From Diogma glabrata (taxonomy: Eukaryota; Arthropoda; Insecta; Diptera; Cylindrotomidae): 64,000 nt of DNA. A program made the translations under genes and the position numbers. The notes below the pieces were generated by a model. It was not told the DNA's origin. It was given only the letters and a program-made list of their open reading frames with translations, and did not search any database. Shown piece by piece: positions 1 to 10,104 of this stretch (position 1 is its first letter; every line of letters begins with the position of its first letter). The stretch covers positions 458,638,860 to 458,702,859 of the forward strand of contig OY856186.1 in the NCBI GenBank assembly GCA_963693315.1, read 5' to 3'.

Positions 1-203
1 TTTGTTCGACTTTTAATAAATAAATTTCTTATAAAAATAATTTTTTTCAAAGTGGCGTAAGTTGCCCTTCCCGTGCCGGAACCGACCGGAAAGTGGTCTT
101 ATTTGACTCCCTGCCCTCAATATAGTCTAAATATGTTGTAATATTTGGTCCCCATTTTTGCTTCCTGACGACCCATTCTCGACCCAAAAGTGAAATTCTT
201 ACT

Positions 204-448
204 GTTGTGGCCAGGATGGTAAGGCCAAAATAATCAAAAGAACTTTCGTCTTAATAAATAAAAACACACAAATATTTAATGATTTATTTAAATTATGGAA
301 ATCGGATTCCCTCTGGGAGCGTAGGTTCAAATCCTATCAACTGCGCCAGATTATGTTGTGGCCAGGATGGTAAGGTCAACATAATCAAAAGAACTTTCGT
401 CTTAATAAATAAAAACACACAAATATTTCATGATTTATTTAAATTATG
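204..448 (+). repeat. 94-bp direct repeat around a tRNA-like block
   Basis: A 94-bp segment at 204-297 recurs at 355-448 with only a few differences (offset 151 bp). It begins GTTGTGGCCAGGATGGTAAG, which resembles the D-arm region of a leucine tRNA, and then runs into AT-rich sequence. The 57 bp between the copies hold the tRNA 3' half-like block listed separately. This may be a tRNA-derived SINE fragment or a small tandem duplication; the sequence does not settle which. Confidence 0.6.
298..350 (+). pseudogene. tRNA 3'-half-like remnant, possibly leucine type
   Basis: The block contains a B-box-like T arm (GTAGGTTCAAATCCTAT; stem GTAGG/CCTAT with one G-T pair), a variable-arm-like CCTCTGGGAGC, and ends CTGCGCCA like a tRNA acceptor strand. 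No matching GGCGCAG 5' acceptor strand or anticodon arm is present upstream, so it cannot be a working tRNA gene. The long variable region suggests leucine or serine type. The assignment rests on motif resemblance only. Confidence 0.4.
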
Positions 449-1160
449 TTGTATTTTTTTCAATTGTATGATTATACTTATAAATCACTTTAACATATGT
501 CTTGTATTTTAATAAAAATTCACTTAAATTTAATTGTATTTATAAATTATTTTCTTTATAATTCTTTGATAAATCTTGAACCGTGAAATAAAATATTAAA
601 TTCACTTTATTTGTTTTTATAACTTAACTCTTTTTCGACTAACTTAACTAACTCTAATATTTTATTTTAATTATCGACTTATTTGGTGTAATCTATTAGT
701 CAATTCAACTGTTTAAATTTTCAAGCACAACCCAACTGTTTAAATTTACAAGAACTAGTCAACCGTTTTAATTTACAAGAACAACTCTACTGTTTTAATT
801 TAATTCTCGACTAGTTTAGTTTTATCTTAATGCACAACTCACTTGATTCTTTTAATTCAACTCTAAAGACCAACTCAACTAGATCTTAATCTACTTTTTC
901 TTTATGTAGAAAAATATTATTTCAAAATAATCCCTAATTATGCATTTTAACTAAAATTAACAGAACAAAAATATAAGTTAAACAAAACATTTAACTTTTT
1001 TAAAAACAGTTAATACGGAAAACAATTTAAATTATACTTGAAGTCATGGTTAATTTTAGTTTATATATTTTGTTGGGTTTTTTGTTTTTATTAATTTTAC
1101 CAAGTTAATGGTTTTACTTAGAAATGACAAAATTTGAGTTGTAAAGGGCCATTATTTGAC
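449..1160. other. AT-rich DNA with no recognised feature
   Basis: This is low-complexity AT-rich sequence. A short motif close to CAACTGTTTAAATTTACAAG recurs loosely between about 705 and 805. No coding signal was seen on either strand. If the GIT gene extends leftward this is intron. Confidence 0.4.
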
Positions 1161-1171
1161 ATTGGCTCTTT

Positions 1172-1690
1172 ACATTACCCTCACTTTTTTTTGCATATCT
1201 CGACGTTTTAGGACCTACTGATTATAAAAAGCAAAAAAAAATGTATATCTGTTTGCCGACCGGCCGTCCGTCCGTCATTACCTACGAAATCTAGAAAACC
1301 ACTGGAGGCTTATTTTTTTCTAAAAATTAGTATGAATAGGTTCGACTCAATGAATAGGTTCGAAAGGACGATGTGTTCGACAACTGTACGGGAATGGTAT
1401 CAAAGTAACATTGAATTTGGAGAAACCTTGATGGTCGTGATTGGTACGTGAGAGAGATCAAAAACTAGATTATTGCATTAAAGATTTGTCAAAACAATGT
1501 TGTCAAGTGTGTCAAAAAAATGATTTTCATTTATTTTTTTACCCAATTTTTGTGAAAAAATAAAATTAATTATTTGTATGACATCAAATGTAATTGGACA
1601 TAAAACGATTGAGAATGATGGCATTATAGATGGTCAAAAAAATATTGTCAAGTGTGTCAAAAGAATTTTCATTTATTTTTAACTATGGGA
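1172..1690 (+). repeat. partial copy of repeat family C
   Basis: This matches the start of the family at about 10136, 13254, 22765 and 35998: a 'cccactttttttt' tract, 'gacgttttaggacctactgat', a CTGTTTGCCGACC / GGCCGTCCGTC block, and later 'tttgtcaaaaaaatgttgtcaagtgtgtc' type motifs. The right part of the family, with its ~60-bp internal minisatellite, is missing. No protein is conserved between copies because homopolymer lengths shift every frame. Confidence 0.65.
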
Positions 1691-1699
1691 TTTAAATAT

Positions 1700-2109
1700 G
1701 GGATGTTATTGTTTTTGGGGATGTTATTTTTATGATATCTTTACGTTTCAGGACCTCCTGAAGCTGTTTAGACTATTTTTAGCTGGCACTCTGTATGTGT
1801 GTGTGTATGTATGTATATATATGTATCGCTGTATGTGGACCAATTTTTGTCCAACGCTTTCTCAAAAACGGATGGGCCGATTTTAACGAAAATGGTCGCA
1901 ATCGATGTATCTTGGCGTAACTTAGAGCCTACCTAGTCCTTTTCTAGCGAAATTAAATCATTTGTTTTTTAGTAGTTTCCAATAAACTGAAAACTCATTT
2001 TAGTTTGCAGTCTGAGTGTCCGCGGTCGCCTGGAAAGTTGGGTTCCAGGTTGGATTTTTGAAACGTTTCATCTTCCTTCGAAAAAAAAAAACACACACAC
2101 ACACACACA
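1700..2109. repeat. short dispersed-repeat-like segment ending in a (CA)n tract
   Basis: A TGTG/TGTA-rich run at 1797-1825 is followed by a phrase around 'acggatgggccgattttaac', a wording I associate with dispersed arthropod repeats. The segment ends in a poly-A and (CA)n run at 2080-2109 that abuts the mariner. The superfamily is not recognised. Confidence 0.35.
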
Positions 2110-2113
2110 TAAC

Positions 2114-3404
2114 AGGTCGTTCAATAAGTCCGTAGGATAAGTAAGAAAAAAACAACATTTTGACAAAACTCGATTTTTTTTATTCAACATAGTTGCCTTC
2201 GAAGGCGATACAACGAGTATAGCGATTTTCCAACTTTTCTATACCACTTTTATAGTACGATTTCTCTTTCTCGTCAAAATAGGCCTCAGTTTCAGCGATT
2301 ACTTCATCATTGGACTTAAATTTCTTTCCAGCAAGCATTCTCTTGAGATCTGAAAACAGGAAAAATTCGCTGGGGGCTAAATCTGGAGAATATAGTGGGT
2401 GGGTAAGCAATTCGAAGCCCAATTCATTCAATTTTGCCATCGTTTTCATCGATCTGTGACACGGTGCATTATCTTGGTGAAACAACACTTTTTTCTTTTG
2501 CAAATGTGGCCGTTTCTTTGCGATTTCAGCCTTCAATCGATCCAAAAGTTCACAGTAATACTCGCTGTTGATGGTGGTTCCTTTTTGGAGATAGTCGATG
2601 AATATTATTCCGTTCGTATCCCAAAATACAGACGCCATCACCTTACCGGCCGACTGTTGCGTCTTTGCTCGCTTTGGATTCGGTTCGTCGACTGCTGTCC
2701 ACTCAGCTGACTGTCTTTTGAATTCTGGTGTGTAATTGTGAAGCCATGTCTCATCCATTGTCACATATCTACGATAGAATTCCCTTTTATTGCGGTTTAA
2801 CAGTGCCAAAGACTCCTCCGAAGCATCGATTCGTTGTTGTTTTTGGTCGACTGTCAGCTCACGCGGCACCCAATTTGCACAGAGCTTTCGCATACCCAAA
2901 TGTTCATGTAAAATGGTAAAAACACTACCATCTGCTACCTTTACAATGTCAGCTATTTCGTGCACCTTCAATTTGCGATCGTTCATAACCAATTTGTGGA
3001 TTTTTTTTATGTTTTCTGGAATAACAGCCTCATTTGGGCGTCCACTGCGCTCTGCATCTTTTGTGCTGGTACGACCACATTTAAATTCAGCCATCCACTT
3101 CTCTACCATTTGTCTCGATGGAGCAGAGTTTGGATAATGTTTATCAAGCCATTGTTTGGTTTCCACTGTATTTTTTTTCATCAAAAAGCAATGCTTTATT
3201 AAAATTCGAAATTCACTTTTTTCCATTTTTTTTTTCAAAAACAAAAGTTGCTTCACACAAAATGCTATAACTCACGAATAAATAATCAGATTGCTGTCAA
3301 ATTTATACACGTATCGTTTGAAGGTTAGTACTAAATAAAAATCATATGGAAAAAATTCTAGTAACGCCATCTATGTGTCATCCTACGGACTTATTGAATG
3401 ACCT
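2114..3404 (-). mobile_element. mariner (Tc1/mariner superfamily) element
   Basis: The element is about 1.29 kb with 25-bp terminal inverted repeats: left AGGTCGTTCAATAAGTCC... (2114-2138), and right, read in reverse, AGGTCATTCAATAAGTCC... (3380-3404), differing at one position. A single uninterrupted transposase ORF fills most of it on the minus strand. A clean TA duplication is not visible at the borders as drawn, so the exact ends may be off by a few bases or the duplication has decayed. Size and layout are normal for mariner. Confidence 0.9.
2180..3256 (-). CDS. mariner transposase, intact 358-codon ORF with DD34E-type triad
   Basis: This would cut the element at its inverted repeats and paste it at TA sites in the nucleus. 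The N-terminal ~115 residues form the helix-turn-helix DNA-binding part (KKNTVETKQWLDKHYP; GRPNEAV). The interdomain linker motif WVPREL is at residues 129-134. The catalytic part has VTMDETWLH (D168), HQDNAPCH (D262) and YSPDLAPSEFFLF. Mariners normally have Asp in APSD, giving DD34D; here the residue is Glu 297, 35 positions after D262. The family start is probably Met 11 (3226), because the first ten residues are basic/hydrophobic and sit directly before MEKSEFR. There are no stops or frameshifts, so the copy is fairly young, but whether the Asp-to-Glu form is active is unknown. Length agrees with the family (about 345-350). Confidence 0.9.
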   Translation of the reverse strand: MKQLLFLKKKMEKSEFRILIKHCFLMKKNTVETKQWLDKHYPNSAPSRQMVEKWMAEFKCGRTSTKDAERSGRPNEAVIPENIKKIHKLVMNDRKLKVHEIADIVKVADGSVFTILHEHLGMRKLCANWVPRELTVDQKQQRIDASEESLALLNRNKREFYRRYVTMDETWLHNYTPEFKRQSAEWTAVDEPNPKRAKTQQSAGKVMASVFWDTNGIIFIDYLQKGTTINSEYYCELLDRLKAEIAKKRPHLQKKKVLFHQDNAPCHRSMKTMAKLNELGFELLTHPLYSPDLAPSEFFLFSDLKRMLAGKKFKSNDEVIAETEAYFDEKEKSYYKSGIEKLENRYTRCIAFEGNYVE

Positions 3405-3434
3405 AGTATTCTAATTCATTTTAAAGTACATATT

Positions 3435-3972
3435 AAGCTGGGTACAGATCAATAAAAATTTACGTTGTGTGGGCTGTGCGTGTTGTATTTTGTATGCGTG
3501 CGTTCAGTGTAGACGTTCTGCCACACACAAATATTTTCGCCACACACAAAATACACAAACCATACAAAGTCGGTTTTCTCGCGAACATCAAAGGAATTTG
3601 CGCCACAATAAATTTGTATGTGGACGTAAAATTTTGTGTTAAAAAATTAACAATTGACGTTTGTCATTTATAAGTTTATTAAATAAATCGAATGCAAAAT
3701 CATTAAATACGTTTAGCAGAAATTTGTAAATAAACATTGATTAAATTAAATTTGCATATAAAAGGAATTCAAACTAAGTTTTATAAACATACATGATATT
3801 TGTGTAGTGATATTGATTTCGCGCAAAAATACCACACACAGATGGAACAAGAAGTACAGCGCGCACAACACAATTATTTATTGACTGTGTGTTGCAAATT
3901 TGCGCCGTAAATATTTGCGCCGTACAGTAAATTCAACGCACACGTAAATTTTTATTGATCTGTACCCAGCTT
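3435..3972. mobile_element. MITE with ~31-bp terminal inverted repeats
   Basis: The 538-bp block starts AAGCTGGGTACAGATCAATA (3435) and ends with its reverse complement (to 3972); the inverted match continues through AAAATTTACG(T)GTG. There is no ORF of note. The interior repeats 'ccacacacaaa' and 'gcgcc' motifs. No clear target duplication is visible, and the TIRs match no superfamily I can name. Confidence 0.75.
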
Positions 3973-4131
3973 TACAATTGATGTGTACAATAATAAATAA
4001 ATCTTAATTTTGCGTATTTTATGCTTTAAAAACCCTAATTGAGCTAATATTCACTTTTTATTGACTTTTTTTCAAATTTATTTTAATATTTGTTTTGTAA
4101 TTTTTCGATTTTTATTTGAATTTATGTTCTA

Positions 4132-6008
4132 CTAGCAGGACCCGGCGTGCTTTGCTACGCTTATAAATAAAGTTTTTGCGCAGACATTTTGTTGAAGTAG
4201 GAGCAATGATTTCAAAAAGTGGTAATGAGAAATGATAGCATATAATGTTTAATTTTTCTTTTTAAAAATATGAATGAAAAATAATCAGCACTCTAGCTGA
4301 TCAGTTCGGATATATGAAAAATTAGCGATCAAATAAGTTTTCAACTAAAATTAATAAAAAAGTTTAAATGACTTGTTGAATTAGTAGAGGTGCGTCATCT
4401 CTATATAAAACATTATACAGAACAAAAATTCACAAATGTTCACAGTGCTCATGCATTGTATTTGTTCCGGACTCGAAACATACAAAACCTGTTCTACACT
4501 AAAAAAACATGTTCTATTTCCAATCGAAATGCAGTTGTCTCAACCTCATCGTGCGGGCAGATATGGCGAATAGAACTGCGAAATTGTTTCAAGTACAGAA
4601 TGATGTAGATGAGACAAACACACGAAATATTTATGTGAAAATAAAATATATGTAGTTCAATTAATTTCCAATACTTCAATTTTAAAATGTAAAATTCTTA
4701 TATCATGAATTCTTTGAAATAGCTATTAACTTTATTCAACTACTGTTATATTGGATGTAACACTTTATGCTTTGACTAAATCTCACTTTGGTGTCAGGAA
4801 AATATTTATATGTTGTTGTCCCAATCACATTGAAATTGTTTGCAAGTATTTTTTGTTTGTTTGAATAATAAAGTGCCAACTTTGAGGTGAGGTTGTCATT
4901 ACTTGAACTTTTATCAGTGTAAAGAAGTTTTTCTGAGAGAAAATGAAAAATGCTTTCAAATTGCAAAATTCAAGTGATTTGCAATAATTACTTTGATCTT
5001 AATCACTCATAAACTCACCCAAATCTCTCAAAATTTTATTTTTTACGCTAAATAGATTAAAAGTCTTGTTTATTTAACATTATCCCCGTCGCATATTGCC
5101 GCTATCTCATAAGAAAGGGAATTCAGGAAAACTCGTTATGAAAATATTCAATTTACATTGTGTCATTTTTATGCAATTTATTTATTTTAATATGGAATAA
5201 ATTTCAAAATCTCATTTTAATTCTATTTATCTATTCAAGTATTTGTGAGTACATAAACTATATTTTTTGTTTTTCCGTCTAGTGCGTACACGAATAAATC
5301 AGAAGGTTTTTCTGACACGACAGCCACATACAGTTGTCCACGTGGGAAGCATTTTTTTTGGTTTTTTATATTCTTAAAGAATGGAAAACTAAATAATAAA
5401 TCCGTTCACATAATAATGTACGACATAGGGCAATATTTCATCATAGGATGGAGGAAACAAAAATAAAATACATTTTTTTTAAATTTGCAGGAACAAAGTT
5501 AAAATCGGGTTACTAATTATCCTAGTACTAGAAGCATATACCAAGATCATGTAACACATTGTTTTCCACAATTCAGCATATATAATAGTTATATGGAAGC
5601 TCATTTCTTCGAGTAAGCACAAAAGTTCATTCTTTAAAAAAAATATTAAAAAAATTTTAAGATCATGATGTATTAAAATCCAATATATATAATTTTGATT
5701 TTTGATATATAAATGTAATTGTTTGTCAAATTATACTTTCATTTTTCAATTTCATAAAATTATGTTCAATGTAAAAAACGGTATAAAACGATATATAAAT
5801 AAAAACTCAATTAAAATAATTATCAACATTTAGGCCAAACACCTTTAGATAATTATAAGGGCCCTGGGGTTCCGTTTTAAACAAAAAATTGCCAGTTACC
5901 TATGCTCAAGTGTACACAACAGCTTCCCAAAGTTTTATGATGATCGGATGAATGGTGTATTAATGCATAAACGACAAGCATACATACTTTCAATTTTATA
6001 TATATAGA
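4132..6008 (-). mobile_element. Helitron, left copy (deletion derivative), minus orientation
   Basis: Read on the minus strand the element begins TCTATATATATAAAATTGAA (5' end at 6008) and ends ...GGGTCCTGCTAG (3' end at 4132). A hairpin-forming GCGT...ACGC lies just before the end. The flanking bases read A and T, as expected for Helitron insertion between A and T. It is homologous along its length to the right copy, is 1.88 kb long, and keeps only the last codons of the helicase. Confidence 0.85.
5235..5340 (-). pseudogene. Helitron helicase, C-terminal tail remnant
   Basis: A minus-strand reading gives GQLYVAVVSEKPSDLFVYA then DGKTKNIVY and a stop. This is the last ~35 residues of the Helitron Pif1-type helicase, where GQLYVA-SR is the conserved motif near the C terminus. 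The Cys-Ser-Arg usually following GQLYVA is degraded (VVSE). Everything upstream, including the Rep nickase, is missing, so this copy could move only with help from another element. Confidence 0.75.
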
Positions 6009-6382
6009 TTAGTTTTGGGTAATGAATCGTGATTTACTGTAATATGTCAACACTATTTTTAACCTTTAACCATGCACTAGCCAAGGTGGTATCTTTGGAG
6101 TGCTGGCGGATTAACTGTATTCAGTCAACGCTTACGTTAAACTCTCAATCTTAGTTATAGCGTATTCCATGGAGATGCCGCAATTTTGCTTGCTCACCAT
6201 TGAGGAAGACAGTGTGTCACATGACAAAAGAATACGTCACAAACTAGGATTATTGGCAATTATATTTTAATTTTGTTGAATTATTTTTGAATTTGTAATG
6301 AAAGTCTTTATCACTTTAATATTTTGATTTTATATTTCCAAATATATTTTCGATCTCAGAGAAGAAGTTTCTATAATGTTTA
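6009..6382. other. spacer between the two Helitrons, with a MITE-like arm
   Basis: These 374 bp separate the two Helitron 5' ends. 6103-6180 (CTGGCGGATTAACTG...) resembles 7186-7262 inside the right Helitron. 6277-6360 is an inverted match to 16325-16385 on the far side of that Helitron and resembles the palindrome at 56629-56777. No coding signal was seen. Confidence 0.5.
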
Positions 6383-6770
6383 TCTATATATATAAAATTG
6401 AAAGTATGTATGTTTGTCGTTTATGCATTAATACACCATTCATCCGCTCATCATGAAACTTTGGGAAGTTGCTTTGTACACTTGCGCATAGGTAACTGGC
6501 AATTTTTTTTTGTTAAATGGAACCCCAGGGCCCTTATAATTATCTTAAGGGGTTCCTAAATGTTAATAATAATTTAATTTGGTTTTTTTAAATATCGTTT
6601 TATGCGGTTAGATTCCTTTGTCAATGTTTTTTTTGTTGAACATAATTTAATGAAATTGAAAAATGATAGTATAATCTGAAACAATTACATTTTTATATCA
6701 AAACTATATGTATTTGAATTAAACACATCATGATGTTACAAATTTTATCATCTACACAAAATATGTTATT

Positions 6771-7391
6771 GGTTTGCAATTGTATGTAATACATGTTTCT
6801 TCAACTAAGAAAGATAGTTGATAACATCGATTAAAAGCTCAAAATTACGAAATGAAATTCGCACAAATACTATACAAAGAAGCATAGCTTATGTATAATC
6901 AAACAGGGATAGCAATTATGATAAACAAACTAATTAAAAATGTGGCCCTTAGCCGGCAACACGTTTGCAATAGTGATTTGCAAATAGTTACAATGCATTA
7001 ATACCAATGAATTTATAATATCTTCCCGCCCGCAGGAACATCTAAAATTTAAAATTTTGGATCTATGGGTGACAAAGCTGCGTACTTTAGTACCTGCTAT
7101 TGGCAAATCAGTTAACGTGAGATATCGTATACCACTGACAATGGCAGTAAGATATCACTTATATTAACCGGATAAGTGATATTTAAAGGCTGGCGGATGT
7201 ACTTTTTTCAATCAACGATAGCACCCTTAGTCTTAGTTATGGAATATTCTTTGACGATAACGCTCTATTTTCTTTTTTAAATAAAATGTGTTGGGTAGAA
7301 GGAATTACAATGTGTGCCACAACAACACATAAGCCCCTATTAAGAAAAAGGTCCCATAACAACATGCTTTCTAAGGTGTTGATGGACGCAA
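6771..7391. repeat. insertion in the right Helitron with a non-LTR 3' fragment (family B)
   Basis: The segment is absent from the left Helitron. 7186-7262 repeats motifs from the inter-Helitron spacer. About 7263-7391, read on the minus strand, gives the tail of a non-LTR reverse transcriptase with a 3'UTR like those at 26138-26436 and 43008-43300: FKKNCVHQHLRKHVVMGP, then a stop and CACAACAACACAT-type sequence. It is strongly 5'-truncated. Confidence 0.55.
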
Positions 7392-7814
7392 TTTTTTTAA
7401 AAATGAACTTTTTTGCTTGCTCGAACAAACGAGCTTCCATATAACTATTATATATGCTGGCTTGAGGAAAACAATGCGTTACATGATCTTGGTATATGCT
7501 TCTAGCACTAGGATAATTAGGAACCTAATTTTAGCAAATTTGAAAAAAAGTATATTGTTACGTTTTTCCAACCTTACTTCGAATTGGCCTTACTCCGAAT
7601 TCGATAAACATGAAATATTGCTCTATGTCGTACATAATTATGTGAAAGGATTTATCATTAAGTTTTCCATTATTTAAGAATATAAAAAACCCAAAAAAAA
7701 GAAATTTGCGTACATCAACGTCTTAAAAAGCATTATGTTACAGAACCTAGGTCTTAAAAAGTTTTTATGTGTTGTGGTAACACATATTGTAATTCCAAAT
7801 ATGTATGTCAAATA

Positions 7815-8153
7815 TTTTGAAATTGAAAAAGATGATGAACAATGTCATTGAAGCTGCAATTTTGAATGGAAAATTCGAAGGGGAAGATGTAGTGTTGCCA
7901 CGACAGACAGACCACGTATTTCAATGATCCCAACAGATTCAAACGTTTAGTTTCCAGTGCAACTCGCGTTTGCAATTACCATCAACAAAGCACACAGACA
8001 GTTACTGCAAGTATGTGGACTAGATTTGGAGAATCCGTTCTTCTCACATGGACAACTGTATGTGGCTGGTGCGTTAGAAAACCTTCTGATTTATTCGTGT
8101 ACGCACCAGACGAAAAAACAAAAAATATAGTGCACCCACAAGTACTCGAATAA
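7815..8153 (+). pseudogene. Helitron Pif1-like helicase, C-terminal fragment with frameshifts
   Basis: In the intact protein this 5'-3' helicase works with a Rep HUH nickase in rolling-circle transposition. Visible pieces in order are MMNNVIEAAILNGKFEGEDV, VLPR, MIPTDS, FPVQLAFAITINKA, QVCGLDLENP, FSHGQLYVA, then in another frame PSDLFVYAPD and KNIVHPQVLE before TAA. These correspond to the last ~110 residues of Helitron helicases, including the INKAQGQS-like and SHGQLYVA motifs. At least three frameshifts separate the pieces. The Rep domain was not found. Confidence 0.8.
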
Positions 8154-8357
8154 ATAAATAGAATTAAAACAACATTTTGAAATTCGTTCCATATTAAAAT
8201 AAATAAGTTGCAATAAAAATGACACAATGTAAATTAAATGTTATCTTTTCGAGTTTTCTCGAATTTTCTTTCTTATGAGATAGCGGCAATATGCGACGGG
8301 TATAATGTTAAATAAACAAAACTTTTACACTATTTGGTGTAAAAAATAAAATTTAAG

Positions 8358-9605
8358 ATTATTTTTGAAAACAAAAAAAATAATAGTAGGATGAAACCCA
8401 TTAGAAAAGGAGGAGAATATTATAAAAATGAAACGAAAAATAATTTACGGGCGATCTGAGGTCGGGAAGGGGAAGGGGTGAGTTTTTGAAAAACGGTTTA
8501 TCTCGATTTCCGGCAAAACTAAAAGTCCTATGGAATAAAGTTAAATGGCAAAGTTGTAGGTAATAAAAAGATCTAAAACTTTTGTATCAACACTTTTTTT
8601 TTACATAACCTCAAAATTTATGTGAAAAGTTCTAAAAACCAAGTTTTTGGTTTTTTATTTTTATCTTTTACAAAAAAATTTTTTTTTTTCACGAAATTTG
8701 GTAAAAACTTACCTATTTATGTCCCAAATACGCTGTTATTTATTTGATTTGAAATATATATTTTTTCACCTTATTTTGAATTAATATCGAAAAAGCACCC
8801 TAATTTTCAAGCGAAAATTCACCCGTCAAAATATCAGCTTTTTTCAAAAAGTGCTTTCTGTTCGTTGAAATCTCTACTTTCCGATGGTGAAAAAAGAAAT
8901 ATATTACTATAGTAAATCTTCTCAGAAAATGCAAAAAATGAATTGAATTTTCGATTGAAAATTAGGGTGCTTTTTCGATATTAATTCAAAATAAGGTGAA
9001 AAAATAAATATTTCAAATCAAATAAATTACAGCGTATTTGGGACATAAAAAGGTAAGTTTTCACCAAATTTCGTGAAAAAAAAATTTTTTTGTAAAAGAT
9101 AAAAATAAAAAACCAAAAACTTGGTTTTTTGAATCGAAAATTCAATTCATTTTTTGCATTTTCTGAGAAGATTTACTACAGTAATATATTTCTTTTTTCA
9201 CCATCGGAATGTAGAGATTTCAACGAACAGAAAGCATACCAACTTTTTGAAAAAAGCTGCTATTTTGACGGGTGAATGTTCGATTGAATTTAAGGTAATC
9301 GATAATAAGGTGAAAAAATAAAAATAAGTTTTCACCGAATTTCGTGAAAAAAAAATTTTTTTTGTAAAAGATAAAAATAAAAAACCAAAAACTTGGTCTT
9401 TTTGAATTTTTCACATAAATTTTGAGGTTATGTGAAAAAAGTGTTGATACAAAAGTTTTAGATCTTTTTTTACCCTTAAAAACTCACCCCTTCCCCTTCC
9501 CGACCTCAAATAGCCCGTAAATTATTTTTCCTTTCATTTTTATAATATTCTTCTCCTTTTCTAATGGGTTTTATCCTACTATTATTTTTTTCACTTTTTA
9601 TTATT
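8358..9605. mobile_element. foldback/palindromic element inside the right Helitron
   Basis: The outer arms carry AATAATAGTAGGAT...CCCATTAG at 8380-8405 and the reverse complement at 9563-9590, continuing through GGGAAGGGGAAGGGG and its complement near 9488-9505. A second, internal palindrome is centred near 8890. No ORF is supported. The left Helitron lacks it, so it is an insertion. The internal arms have been copied or rearranged, because three related blocks of the arm sequence occur. Confidence 0.65.
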
Positions 9606-10104
9606 TTTAAAGGCTTCTACCCTGGTCTATAAGATCAAAGTAATTATTGTAATTCACTTGAATTTTTCAGTTTGAAAGCATTTTTCATTTTCTTTCAGAA
9701 AAACTTCTTTAGAACAGTTTTTGTGTTTCGTGTCGGGTACAAATACAATGCATGAGCACTGGAACATTTGTGAATCTATTTTTGTTCTGTATAATGTTCT
9801 ATATAGAGATGACACACCTCTACTAATTCAACAAGTCATTTAAATTGTTATATTGCTTACTTGAAAACTTATTTAATCGCTAATTTTTCATATATCCGAA
9901 TTGATCAGCTAGAGCAGCGGTTCTTAAACTTTTTTGTATTGCGACCCCAAATTTTAAATGCCATATTTTGGCGACCCACCCATATTTTTTTTGACAAATA
10001 AACGTTACTAAAAAAAAAAAAAAAAAAAACGTTTAATTGACAACAAAAACTATTTTATTTTCAGCTAATATAAAAATAAAAATTTATAACATCAGGTTAT
10101 AAAT

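Noticed and set aside
2399..3202. Four + strand ORFs opposite the mariner transposase
   Set aside because: They are antisense shadows of the conserved transposase and match nothing themselves.
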